From positions 288,183 through 352,182 of the forward strand of contig NZ_LMIT01000013.1 in the NCBI RefSeq assembly GCF_001428825.1: 64,000 nucleotides of DNA, written 5' to 3'. The position numbers and the translations under genes were made by a program. Shown piece by piece: positions 52,296-60,470 of this stretch. Source of the stretch: Nocardioides sp. Root240. GTDB taxonomy: Bacteria; Actinomycetota; Actinomycetes; Propionibacteriales; Nocardioidaceae. The notes below the pieces were generated by a model that worked only from the letters and a program-made list of their open reading frames with translations, did no database searches and was not told where the DNA came from. Every line of letters begins with the position of its first letter. Position 1 is the first letter of the stretch.

Positions 52296-52307
52296 TGACG
52301 TACGTCA
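52296..52307. promoter_or_regulatory. palindrome in the MerR-mce intergenic region
   Basis: TGACGTACGTCA is a perfect 12-base palindrome in the middle of the divergent gap. Its spacing differs from the two ACAGT-N3-ACTGT dyads, so it may be a site for another regulator, or chance in a GTAC-rich stretch. Confidence 0.4.
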
Positions 52308-52315
52308 CAGAGACG

Positions 52316-52347
52316 TGGACAGTACGGGTGTGACAGTTCTACTGTCA
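52316..52347 (+). promoter_or_regulatory. mce operon promoter with MerR-type operator
   Basis: TGGACA (52316-52321) and TACTGT (52340-52345) give a candidate promoter with an 18-bp spacer. A perfect dyad TGACAGT-TCT-ACTGTCA (52331-52347) covers the -10. The same half-sites flank the -10 of the divergent MerR gene. Confidence 0.72.
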
Positions 52348-52399
52348 TTCTCGGCTGCACCGCCCCCTCCCAGCCGTACGACGCCACGACAGGAGCCCC

Positions 52400-53209
52400 A
52401 TGTCGGCCACCAGCCCGCCGCGCGCCCTCGTGGCGCTCGGCAAGCCGTTGGCCGAGGTCCTCGCGCTGCTCCGGTTCACCCGCCGGGTGTTCGCCGCGGT
52501 GCTCACCTCGGTCACCTCGCGGCGCTTCCCGCTGGCGGAGACGGTGCTGCAGACCTGGTACGCGATCCGTGTCTGCACGCTGCCGGCGCTGGCGGTCTCG
52601 GTGCCCTTCGGCATCATCCTCGCGCTGCAGGTCGGCGTGCTGGCCCAGGAGGTCGGCGCGGTCGCCTTCACCGGGGCGGGCAACACCCTGGCCGTGGTCC
52701 GGCAGGCCTCTCCCCTGATCACCGCGCTGATGCTGAGCGGCGTCGCCGGCTCGGCGATCTGCGCGGACCTCGGCTCGCGCCGGATCCGCGAGGAGATCGA
52801 CGCCATGGAGGTCATGGGCCTGTCGGTGATGGAGCGGCTCGTCGTCCCGCGCATGTTCGCGATCGTCGCCGTCGCGGTGCTCCTCAACGGCGTGGTCATG
52901 TTCTTCACGATCCTCACCACGCTCTCGATCAGCGTCGTGATCCAGGACCTGCCGCCGGGCAGCTACCTCGCGTCGGTCACCACCCTCGCCCAGCTCTCCG
53001 ACCTCTGGCTCTCGCTGGCGAAGGCCGCGATCTTCGCGGTGATCTGCGCGATCGTCGCGTCGTACAAGGGCCTGGGCGCGAGCCGCGGCCCGACCGGCGT
53101 CGGCGAGGCGGTCACCAGCGCGGTGGTCACCAACTTCGTGCTGCTCTTCGCCGCGAACTTCGTGATCTCGCAGGTCTACAGCACCTTCGGCGGAGGGCCG
53201 ATCGGATGA
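52400..53209 (+). CDS. YrbE-type Mce ABC permease, A subunit
   Basis: The 269-residue protein has five to six transmembrane helices and the MlaE/YrbE signature. Visible are QVGVLAQEVGAVAFTGAG and RIREEIDAMEVMGLSVMERLVVPR, the coupling helix that contacts the ATPase (Mkl/MceG), which is not in this window. It forms the inner-membrane channel of the Mce lipid importer with YrbEB. AGGAG precedes the ATG. It is the first gene of the mce operon and its stop overlaps the next start (ATGA). Confidence 0.95.
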   Translation: MSATSPPRALVALGKPLAEVLALLRFTRRVFAAVLTSVTSRRFPLAETVLQTWYAIRVCTLPALAVSVPFGIILALQVGVLAQEVGAVAFTGAGNTLAVVRQASPLITALMLSGVAGSAICADLGSRRIREEIDAMEVMGLSVMERLVVPRMFAIVAVAVLLNGVVMFFTILTTLSISVVIQDLPPGSYLASVTTLAQLSDLWLSLAKAAIFAVICAIVASYKGLGASRGPTGVGEAVTSAVVTNFVLLFAANFVISQVYSTFGGGPIG

Positions 53210-54036
53210 CGGCCGTGGAGGAGACCGTCGACAAGGCGGTGATCGGCCCGCTCGCCGGCATCGGCCTCCAGCTCGTGCTGGCCTGGCGCGCGGTCGCCGC
53301 ACTGCCGGTCGCGCTCACCCGCTACCGCGGCGAGATCGCCCGCGTCCTCGCCGAGGTGACCCTCGGCTCCGGCATCTTCCTCGTCGGCGGCGGCGTGGTC
53401 GGCGTCGTCCTGCTGCTCTCGACGCTGACCGGCACCGAGGTCGGGCTCGAGGGCTACCAGGGCCTGGACGTGATCGGCCTGGCGCCGCTGACCGGCTTCA
53501 TCTCCGGCTATGCCAACACCCGCGAACTGGCGCCGATGGTCGCCGCGCTCGGGTTCGCCGCCCGCATCGGCTGCGGGTTCACCTCGCGCATCGGTGCGAT
53601 GCGGATCAGCGAGGAGATCGACGCGCTCGAGGCGATGGCGATCCGGCCGATCCCCTACCTGATCAGCACCCGGCTGGTCGCCGCCTGGGTCATCGTGCTG
53701 CCGCTGTACCTGATCGGCCTCGTCGGCACCTACGTCGCCACGGACTTCATGGTGACCACGTTCTACGGGCAGTCGGCCGGCACCTACGACCACTACTTCC
53801 GGACCTTCGTCGCGCCGATCGACGTCTTCTACTCGGCGATCAAGGTCGTCGTCCTGACCACCGTGGTCACCCTGATCCACTGCTACCACGGGTTCACCGC
53901 GAGCGGCGGCCCCGAGGGCGTGGGCCGCGCGACCGGCCGCGCGATCCGCGCCAGCATCATCTCCCTGACCGTCGTCGACATCCTGCTGACGCTGCTCCTG
54001 TGGGGCGCGGACCAGCAGGTGCAGATCTCGGGGTAG
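53206..54036 (+). CDS. YrbE-type Mce ABC permease, B subunit
   Basis: The 276-residue protein parallels the A subunit, with the coupling segment RIGAMRISEEIDALEAMAIRPIPYLISTR and about six helices. The pair forms the heterodimeric permease. Its 40-residue N-terminal tail (MTAVEETVDKAVIG) resembles YrbE-B proteins in actinobacteria. It overlaps the upstream gene by ATGA and ends 9 bases before mceA, the only real gap within the first eight genes apart from the fadD boundary. Confidence 0.95.
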   Translation: MTAVEETVDKAVIGPLAGIGLQLVLAWRAVAALPVALTRYRGEIARVLAEVTLGSGIFLVGGGVVGVVLLLSTLTGTEVGLEGYQGLDVIGLAPLTGFISGYANTRELAPMVAALGFAARIGCGFTSRIGAMRISEEIDALEAMAIRPIPYLISTRLVAAWVIVLPLYLIGLVGTYVATDFMVTTFYGQSAGTYDHYFRTFVAPIDVFYSAIKVVVLTTVVTLIHCYHGFTASGGPEGVGRATGRAIRASIISLTVVDILLTLLLWGADQQVQISG

Positions 54037-54045
54037 CGGCGGACG

Positions 54046-55149
54046 ATGAGCGAGTTCCTCTTCCCGCACGTGCGGTCCGGCCAGCGCACCCTGCGGCTCC
54101 GGCTGGCGGCCGTCGGCCTCGGCGGCTTCCTCGCGCTCGGCCTGCTGGCCGGCGTGCTCGCGTTGCAGACGCTCGGCACGCTCAGCAGCGACGTACGCGT
54201 GACGGTGCAGCTCCCGACCGTCGGTGACACGCTCGGCATCAACTCGGACGTGAAGTACAACGGCCTGCGGGTCGGCCGCGTGATCGAGGTCGACCCGGTC
54301 GCACACGCGGCAGAGACCGGATGGGACGGCCCGACGGCCGTCGTCCTGGTGGAGCCCCAGCACGCCGACCTGATCCCGGCGAGCGTCACCGCGCGGGTGC
54401 TGCCCGGCACGCTCTTCGGCAACGAGTACGTCGACCTGGTCACCGCGTCCGCGACGACGACCGCCACCGCCGCCCACCTCGACGAGGGCGACGTGGTCAG
54501 GGCGGACACGTCGAAGGCCACGCTGCGGTTGATGGACACGTTCTCCGCGACGCAGCGGCTGCTCGCCGCGGTCGACCCCGCGCAGTGGGACACCGCGCTC
54601 TCCCAGCTCGCCGACTCGCTCGACGGGCGCGGCGCCGAGCTGGCCGCGCTGGTCCGCGACGGCGAGGCCTTCCTGGGTCGCTGGGAGGACGTCCAGCCCC
54701 AGGTACGACGCGATCTCGACCTGCTCGCCGACGACTCGGACCTCATGGCCGACATCGAGCCGCAGCTGGTCTCCGCGCTGCGCGACTCCCGCCCGGTAGC
54801 CCGCACGCTCGTGGAGGAGCAGCAGGGCACGACCACGCTCCTGCAGGGCCTGACCCGCGTGCTCGACGGCGAGGACGGGGTGACCACCTTCCTGCGCGCC
54901 CACGGCGGCGAGACCGCCCGCCTGCTGAACGCGACGGCGGCCAACCTCGAGGTGTTCGCCCAGCGCCACCCCGCGTTCGCCGCGCTGCTGCGCAAGGTCC
55001 CGGTCCTGCTGCGCAACGGCGCCGCCGCGGTGAAGAACGGCCGGATCCAGATGGAGGGCGTGCTCGCTCCCCAGCTGCTCGACCCGTACGACGCGAGCGA
55101 CCCCGCCGACTGCCCGACGTACCGCGGCCTGAGGGGGCAGTGCCGATGA
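54046..55149 (+). CDS. MceA-type lipid-transport protein
   Basis: The 367-residue protein has one N-terminal transmembrane helix (about 22-42), an MCE domain (about 50-140: LGINSDVKYNGLRVGRVIEV, then GTLFGNEYVDLV), and a long helical region (about 150-300) ending in CPTYRGLRGQCR with two cysteines. It is the first of six Mce subunits that build the periplasm-spanning tube. It couples to the next gene by ATGA. Confidence 0.93.
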   Translation: MSEFLFPHVRSGQRTLRLRLAAVGLGGFLALGLLAGVLALQTLGTLSSDVRVTVQLPTVGDTLGINSDVKYNGLRVGRVIEVDPVAHAAETGWDGPTAVVLVEPQHADLIPASVTARVLPGTLFGNEYVDLVTASATTTATAAHLDEGDVVRADTSKATLRLMDTFSATQRLLAAVDPAQWDTALSQLADSLDGRGAELAALVRDGEAFLGRWEDVQPQVRRDLDLLADDSDLMADIEPQLVSALRDSRPVARTLVEEQQGTTTLLQGLTRVLDGEDGVTTFLRAHGGETARLLNATAANLEVFAQRHPAFAALLRKVPVLLRNGAAAVKNGRIQMEGVLAPQLLDPYDASDPADCPTYRGLRGQCR

Positions 55150-56201
55150 ACCGTCAGCTGAGCGAGCTGCGCCGCCACCCCGTCGCCACGGCCGGCGTCG
55201 CGGTGTTCGCCCTCGTCGCCGTGCTGCTGACCTCGATGGTCGCCGGCACCCTGTCCCGCTCGCAGCGGGGCGACGCGATCACCGTGACCGCGGTCTTCCG
55301 TGACGCGACCGGCCTGCGCGCCGGCGACGACGTCCGCGTGGCCGGGGTACGGGTCGGCCGCGTGACCGGCACCCGCGTCGGCACCGGCGAGGACCGCGGC
55401 CTCGCCGTCGTGACGCTGAGCGTGGCGGCCGACCCGGTCCTGCACGACGACATCACCGCGTCGGTCGACTACCTCAACCTGATGGGCCAGCGGTACGTCG
55501 CCCTGACCCGCCCCGACGCGCAGGCCGACGCCGCGCGGCTGGCCGACGGCGACGAGATCCCGCTCGCCCGGACCCGGCCGGCGCTCGACCTGACGGCGAT
55601 GTTCAACGCGTTCAAGCCGGTCTTCGACCTGCTGCAGCCGGGCGACATCAACCAGCTCGCGACGAACATCGTGCAGGTGCTGCAGGGCCAGGGCCCGACC
55701 ATCCAGCACCTGCTGGAGCAGACGGCGAAGCTGACGTCGGGCCTGACCGACCGGGAGGACACCCTGGCCCGGGTCGTCGACAACGTGACCCTGGTGCTGG
55801 AGACGACCGACGCGCACAAGGCCGAGATCACCGCCCTCGTGCACGGCCTCGACTCGCTCACGGCCGGCCTGGCGAAGGACCGCGACCGGATCTCCACCAG
55901 CCTCGACGGCATCGCCCGGCTCTCCGCGACCGCGGCCGGCGTCGTCGAGGACGCCCGCGGGCCGGTCGTGGACTCCGTCGACCTGGCCCGCCCGTGGTTC
56001 GGCTACCTCGCCGACCGCAAGGACCTGCTCGCCGAGACCGGCGCGGCGGTCCCGAAGCAGCTCGAGGTCTACCTCCGCACGCTCGGGTACGGCAGCTACC
56101 TCAACGTCTACGTCTGCACCCTCGCCGCCGGGCTCCAGGGCGTGCCCACCACCCTCGACCTCGGGATCACCGGCGACCGCCACTCGAAGAGGTGCCGGTG
56201 A
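55146..56201 (+). CDS. MceB-type lipid-transport protein
   Basis: The 351-residue protein has an N-terminal helix (about 14-34), an MCE domain with ATGLRAGDDVRVAGVRVGRVTG and DYLNLMGQRYVAL, and a helical region with YGSYLNVYVCTLAAGLQG near the C-terminus. It fits the MceB position. The stop overlaps the next ATG as TGATG. No odd feature is seen. Confidence 0.92.
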   Translation: MNRQLSELRRHPVATAGVAVFALVAVLLTSMVAGTLSRSQRGDAITVTAVFRDATGLRAGDDVRVAGVRVGRVTGTRVGTGEDRGLAVVTLSVAADPVLHDDITASVDYLNLMGQRYVALTRPDAQADAARLADGDEIPLARTRPALDLTAMFNAFKPVFDLLQPGDINQLATNIVQVLQGQGPTIQHLLEQTAKLTSGLTDREDTLARVVDNVTLVLETTDAHKAEITALVHGLDSLTAGLAKDRDRISTSLDGIARLSATAAGVVEDARGPVVDSVDLARPWFGYLADRKDLLAETGAAVPKQLEVYLRTLGYGSYLNVYVCTLAAGLQGVPTTLDLGITGDRHSKRCR

Positions 56202-57193
56202 TGACGACCGCACAGGGTGTCTGGAAGCGGCTCGGCTGGCCGCTGCGCATCGTGACGGTGGCCGTGGTGCTCGGCCTGGTCCTGCTCGGCGTGCGCAGCC
56301 TGGGCGGCGCGCCGTCGTACCACGTGCGGCTGCGGCACGCCGCCGGCATCGAGCCCGGCGACGACGTCCGCGTGGCCGGGCTGAAGGTCGGCAAGGTGCG
56401 CGCGGTCGAGGCCGACCGTGACCAGGTCGACGTGGCGTTCTCGCTCGACCAGGCGCCCGCCGACCTCGGCATCACCGATGACAGCACGGTCGAGGTCAAG
56501 CTGCTGTCGATCCTGGGCCAGCGCTACCTCTCGCTGACGCCCGGCTCCGGCGAGGCGCTGGCGGACGGCGGCACGATCGCCCTCGAGCACGCGGTCGACA
56601 GCTACACGATCGAGCGGTTCTGGCTGGAGACCACCCCGCAGGTCGAGGCCCTCGACCTCGACCGGATCCAGAAGGCGGTCGACGTGCTGGCCACCGACCT
56701 GAAGGTCACGCCGACCGCGCTGCGCGACGCCGTCGACGGCATCGCCGGCGTCTCCGCGATCGTCAACGACCGCGAGCAGGAGATCACCGAGCTGCTCACC
56801 TCCACCCGCAAGGTCACCGACCTGGTGCTGGAGCAGACCGACGAGCTCGACCGCGTGATGAGCAACGGCACCGCGGTGATGCTGATGGTCCAGCAGCGCA
56901 AGGAGGTGCTGCGGGCCCTGCTCCGCGACGCGAACCGGTTCGTCACGGGGCTGACCGCCGTCGTACGGACCACGTCGCCGCAGCTGGCCCCCGCGCTCCG
57001 CGACCTGCGCACCGTGCTCGGCGTCCTGCGCAAGCACAGCAGGCAGCTCGACCGGACCATGCAGCTGGCCGGCCCCACGATGCGCGTCTTCACCAACGCC
57101 ACCGGCGACGGTCCGTGGCTCGGGGTCAACGCCCCCTGGGCGATCGTCCCCGACGACCTCGTCTGCTCGATCACGCCGGAGGACTGCCAGTGA
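56201..57193 (+). CDS. MceC-type lipid-transport protein
   Basis: The 330-residue protein has a membrane helix (about 17-33), an MCE domain with AGIEPGDDVRVAGLKVGKVRAV and LLSILGQRYLSL, and helices to about 290. It is shorter than many MceC proteins, which carry a proline-rich C-terminal tail; here it ends with ITPEDCQ. The ATG at 56201 is preferred; a GTG one codon upstream is possible. GTGA overlap leads to mceD. Confidence 0.92.
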   Translation: MTTAQGVWKRLGWPLRIVTVAVVLGLVLLGVRSLGGAPSYHVRLRHAAGIEPGDDVRVAGLKVGKVRAVEADRDQVDVAFSLDQAPADLGITDDSTVEVKLLSILGQRYLSLTPGSGEALADGGTIALEHAVDSYTIERFWLETTPQVEALDLDRIQKAVDVLATDLKVTPTALRDAVDGIAGVSAIVNDREQEITELLTSTRKVTDLVLEQTDELDRVMSNGTAVMLMVQQRKEVLRALLRDANRFVTGLTAVVRTTSPQLAPALRDLRTVLGVLRKHSRQLDRTMQLAGPTMRVFTNATGDGPWLGVNAPWAIVPDDLVCSITPEDCQ

Positions 57194-58323
57194 TCACCCG
57201 CCGCAACGTGTTCCTGGGCCTCGGCGCCGCGCTCGTGCTCGCGGTCGCGCTGTCCGGCGTGCGCCTCGTCGGCTGGCTCGGCGGCGACGACCCCGAGGCA
57301 CTGGTCGTGACGGCCGACTTCGCCGACACGACGGGCGTCTACGTCGGCAACGAGGTGACCTACCTCGGGGTGCACGTCGGCGAGATCGTCGACGTCGAGC
57401 CACACGGCACCACGATGCGGGTGGTCATGCACCTCGACCCCGACACCCGGGTGCCCGCGGACGCCGGCGCCGAGATCCTGCAGGGCTCGCTGGTCACCGA
57501 CCGGTTCATCGAGATCGGCCCGGCCTGGGACGGCGGTCCGACGCTCGCCGACGGCGCGCACATCGACACCGACCACACCCGCTCCCCCGCGACCGTCGAC
57601 GAGATCGCGAAGGCCATCGACGACCTCGTCGTCGCGCTCGACTCCGGCAAGGGCAGGGACGGCGCCGCCGGCCTCGGCGACATGCTCTCCACGACCGCCG
57701 CGGCGCTGGAGGGCAACGGCGCCCACCTGCGCCGCGCGCTCTCCGAGAGCCGCGACGCGCTCGAGGTCGTCAACGCCAAGGACGCCGACCTGACCGCGGT
57801 CTCGAAGAACCTGGTCTCCCTCGTCACCACGCTCTCCCGGCGCGACCGGCGCCTGCGCGACTTCACGAGGGCCGCCGCCGACACGACCGGCGTGCTGGCC
57901 GACCAGCGCCAGGAGCTCGTCGCCACGCTCGACGGCCTCGACCAGCTCACCCGCCTGACCAACCGCTTCCTCAAGGACAACGCCGGCGTGCTGGGCGAGG
58001 ACCTCGCCGGACTCGCCGACGTGGTCGACATCGTCCGCAACCGGCAGGACTCGCTCGAGGAGGCCTTCGACACGATGCCGACGATGGCCGAGAACTTCGC
58101 CCGCGCCTACGACTGGGAGCTCGGCCGGCTGCGCGTGCAGTTCGCGTTCAGCGCCGGCCCGTTCTCCGCCGCCTTCCGCAGCCACACCTGCAGGGTCTTC
58201 GTCGCCCAGCTCGGCCCGACGGGCTCCGGTGTCTGCAACCTGCTCTTCACCACCGCCGGCACGGGTCTGCTGGACCCGCTCCTCGACGGCATCTACGACG
58301 GCATCCCGGGAGGCATTCCGTGA
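57190..58323 (+). CDS. MceD-type lipid-transport protein
   Basis: The 377-residue protein has a membrane helix (about 8-27), an MCE domain (TTGVYVGNEVTYLGVHVGEIVDVEPHGT, then QGSLVTDRFIEIG), and a helical body. The C-terminus holds a Cys pair (SHTCRVFVAQ and SGVCNLLF) that may form a disulfide. The GTG start overlaps the previous stop and the same GTGA junction follows it. Confidence 0.92.
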   Translation: MITRRNVFLGLGAALVLAVALSGVRLVGWLGGDDPEALVVTADFADTTGVYVGNEVTYLGVHVGEIVDVEPHGTTMRVVMHLDPDTRVPADAGAEILQGSLVTDRFIEIGPAWDGGPTLADGAHIDTDHTRSPATVDEIAKAIDDLVVALDSGKGRDGAAGLGDMLSTTAAALEGNGAHLRRALSESRDALEVVNAKDADLTAVSKNLVSLVTTLSRRDRRLRDFTRAAADTTGVLADQRQELVATLDGLDQLTRLTNRFLKDNAGVLGEDLAGLADVVDIVRNRQDSLEEAFDTMPTMAENFARAYDWELGRLRVQFAFSAGPFSAAFRSHTCRVFVAQLGPTGSGVCNLLFTTAGTGLLDPLLDGIYDGIPGGIP

Positions 58324-59300
58324 CCGGCATCCGCAGTGCGCTGGCCGCGCTGGTCCTCGCCGCCGGCGCGACCGCGGCCGGCTGCGGGCTCAGCCTCGAG
58401 GACGTCCCGCTGCCGAGCCTGGTCGACGGGCCGACGTACCCGCTGACGGTGGAGTTCGAGGACGCCCTCAACCTGCCGGTCGACGCCCCGGTCAAGCTCG
58501 ACGGCGCGACCGTGGGGCAGGTGACCTCGGTCGACGCGGGTGAGTACGTCGCCGAGGTCGAGCTCGCACTGTCGACGACCGTCGAGCTGCGCGACACCTC
58601 GCGCGCCGAGATCCGGCTGACGTCGCCGATGGGGACCGCCTTCGTGCAGCTCTTCCCCGGCACGTCCGGCGAGGTGCTGGCGGCAGGCGACACGCTGCCC
58701 ACCGCCGCGACCGGGTCCGCCCCCGACGTCACCGACCTGCTGTCCTCGCTGTCCACCGTGGTGACCGGCGGCAGCTTCTCCGACATCTCCACGATCATCA
58801 CCCAGCTGAACACCGCACTGACCGGCAACGCGGGCGACGTACGACGCCTGCTCGCCCGGCTGGACACGGCCGTGACCGACCTCAATGCCGACTTCCCGCG
58901 GGTCGACCGGCTGACGGCGGCGCTCGACCAGCTGACCACCCGGCTGGCCGGCGACCTGCCCGAGGTGACCAGGTCGCTGACCGACCTCACCGACCTGGTG
59001 ACGTCCTTCGACCGCCAGCGCGCGGACTTCGTCAACGCGATGGTCTCGCTCCAGCGCTTCGACGCCGTCGCGACGCCGATCACGCGCGCGGTGCGCGACG
59101 ACATGATCGCCCAGCTCCGCGACATGGAGCCGGTGCTGCGCACCCTGCTCGACGGGCGCAAGGACATCGACGGCGTGATGCGCGGACTGATCGCCTTCGC
59201 CGGCGGCAGCGACAGCGCGGCGCCCGGCGACTTCGCGAACTTCGACCTGACCTTCCTCCTGGACCCGAAGGCCCTGGGCGACACGGGGGACGGCCGATGA
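58320..59300 (+). CDS. MceE-type lipoprotein (LprK/LprN-like)
   Basis: The 326-residue protein has a lipoprotein signal with lipobox TAAGC (Cys-22), the standard property of the fifth Mce subunit. The MCE domain (LPVDAPVKLDGATVGQVTSVDAG) and a helical part follow. The lipid anchor likely holds the complex to the outside of the membrane. It is coupled on both sides by GTGA and ATGA overlaps. Confidence 0.93.
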   Translation: MTGIRSALAALVLAAGATAAGCGLSLEDVPLPSLVDGPTYPLTVEFEDALNLPVDAPVKLDGATVGQVTSVDAGEYVAEVELALSTTVELRDTSRAEIRLTSPMGTAFVQLFPGTSGEVLAAGDTLPTAATGSAPDVTDLLSSLSTVVTGGSFSDISTIITQLNTALTGNAGDVRRLLARLDTAVTDLNADFPRVDRLTAALDQLTTRLAGDLPEVTRSLTDLTDLVTSFDRQRADFVNAMVSLQRFDAVATPITRAVRDDMIAQLRDMEPVLRTLLDGRKDIDGVMRGLIAFAGGSDSAAPGDFANFDLTFLLDPKALGDTGDGR

Positions 59301-60433
59301 CGCGCACACCGCACGAGCAGCTCGAGAGCACCGCCCGCATGTGGCAGCGGCGGATCCACACCGCCCAGGTGCTGATCCTGGTGATTCTCGTCGGCGGCGT
59401 CCTGTACGTCGCCGACACGGTCGTGGGCGGCTCGCTCTTCCGCAACCCCTACCACCTCACCGTCGAGCTCCCGCAGGCCGCGGGCCTGCACGAGGGGTCC
59501 GTCGTCACCTACCGCGGCCAGCGGATCGGCGAGGTCACCGAGGTCCGGCTCAGCGACGACGAGGGGGTCGGCGCCGTGGCGGTGCTCGAGATCGACTCCG
59601 ACATCGACATCCCCACCGACAGCGCGATGGAGGTGCGCAACCTCTCGGCCGTCGGCGAGCAGTACCTCGACGTCCGTCCGCGCACCGCCGACGGGCCCTT
59701 CCTCGCCGACGGCGCCACGGTCCCGGTGTCGGAGGCCACCGTGCCGGTCAGCGTGCCCGACGTGCTGGCGCACGCGCAGGGCCTGATGTCCCACCTCGAC
59801 GTCACCGACATCCGCACCATCTCCGACGAGACGGCCGCGATCTTCGACGGCGGCGAGGACGACGTCGACCTGCGCGCGCTCGCCATCGAGATGGAGACCG
59901 CCTTCGCGATGCTGCGCCGGCTCGAGCCGGACCTGACCACGTTGGCCAGGCGCGCGGAGAAGCCGCTCGCGTCGGTCGACGACCTGTCCCCCGAGATCCG
60001 CCGCATGGCCGCGGACCTCGAGGAGATCGCGCAGTCGCTCGCCGCGGCCGCGCCCGACATCCGCCGTACCGTCGTGACGTCGCTGGACCTGCTGCCCCGT
60101 CTCGAGCGCTGGTGGCAGCAGGCGTCCCCCGAGCTGCGGCGGATGCTGCGCTCCGGCGTACCGCTCACGGAGATGGCGGCCCGGCACCTGCGCGGCCTGC
60201 AGCACTGGCTCGACTGGGCGCCCGCGCAGGCCGACGTGATGGCCGGCAGCACCCGCGGCGGCAGCGGCCGTGTCGTCCTCGTGCCGCGCATCCTCAAGAA
60301 CTGCGTCTACGACCGCAGCATCCAGCGCGACGCGCAGGACATCAGCCGTCGTGAGCCGCGCACCGACGCCCGCTGCACGGACCCGCCCGACGGGACCCAG
60401 GGCCGTGGCTCCGCCAACGTCCCGCAGCAGTGA
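59297..60433 (+). CDS. MceF-type lipid-transport protein
   Basis: The 378-residue protein has an N-terminal helix (about 23-43), an MCE domain (AAGLHEGSVVTYRGQRIGEVTEVRLSDDEG, then VGEQYLDVRP), and a helical body ending in a Cys-containing tail (ILKNCVYDRSIQ and DARCTDPP). It is the last of the six Mce subunits, so the operon holds the complete A-F set. The acyl-CoA synthetase gene starts 37 bases later. Confidence 0.92.
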   Translation: MTRTPHEQLESTARMWQRRIHTAQVLILVILVGGVLYVADTVVGGSLFRNPYHLTVELPQAAGLHEGSVVTYRGQRIGEVTEVRLSDDEGVGAVAVLEIDSDIDIPTDSAMEVRNLSAVGEQYLDVRPRTADGPFLADGATVPVSEATVPVSVPDVLAHAQGLMSHLDVTDIRTISDETAAIFDGGEDDVDLRALAIEMETAFAMLRRLEPDLTTLARRAEKPLASVDDLSPEIRRMAADLEEIAQSLAAAAPDIRRTVVTSLDLLPRLERWWQQASPELRRMLRSGVPLTEMAARHLRGLQHWLDWAPAQADVMAGSTRGGSGRVVLVPRILKNCVYDRSIQRDAQDISRREPRTDARCTDPPDGTQGRGSANVPQQ

Positions 60434-60470
60434 CCACTCGAGCAACCCCCATCCCCCGAGAGGAACAACG

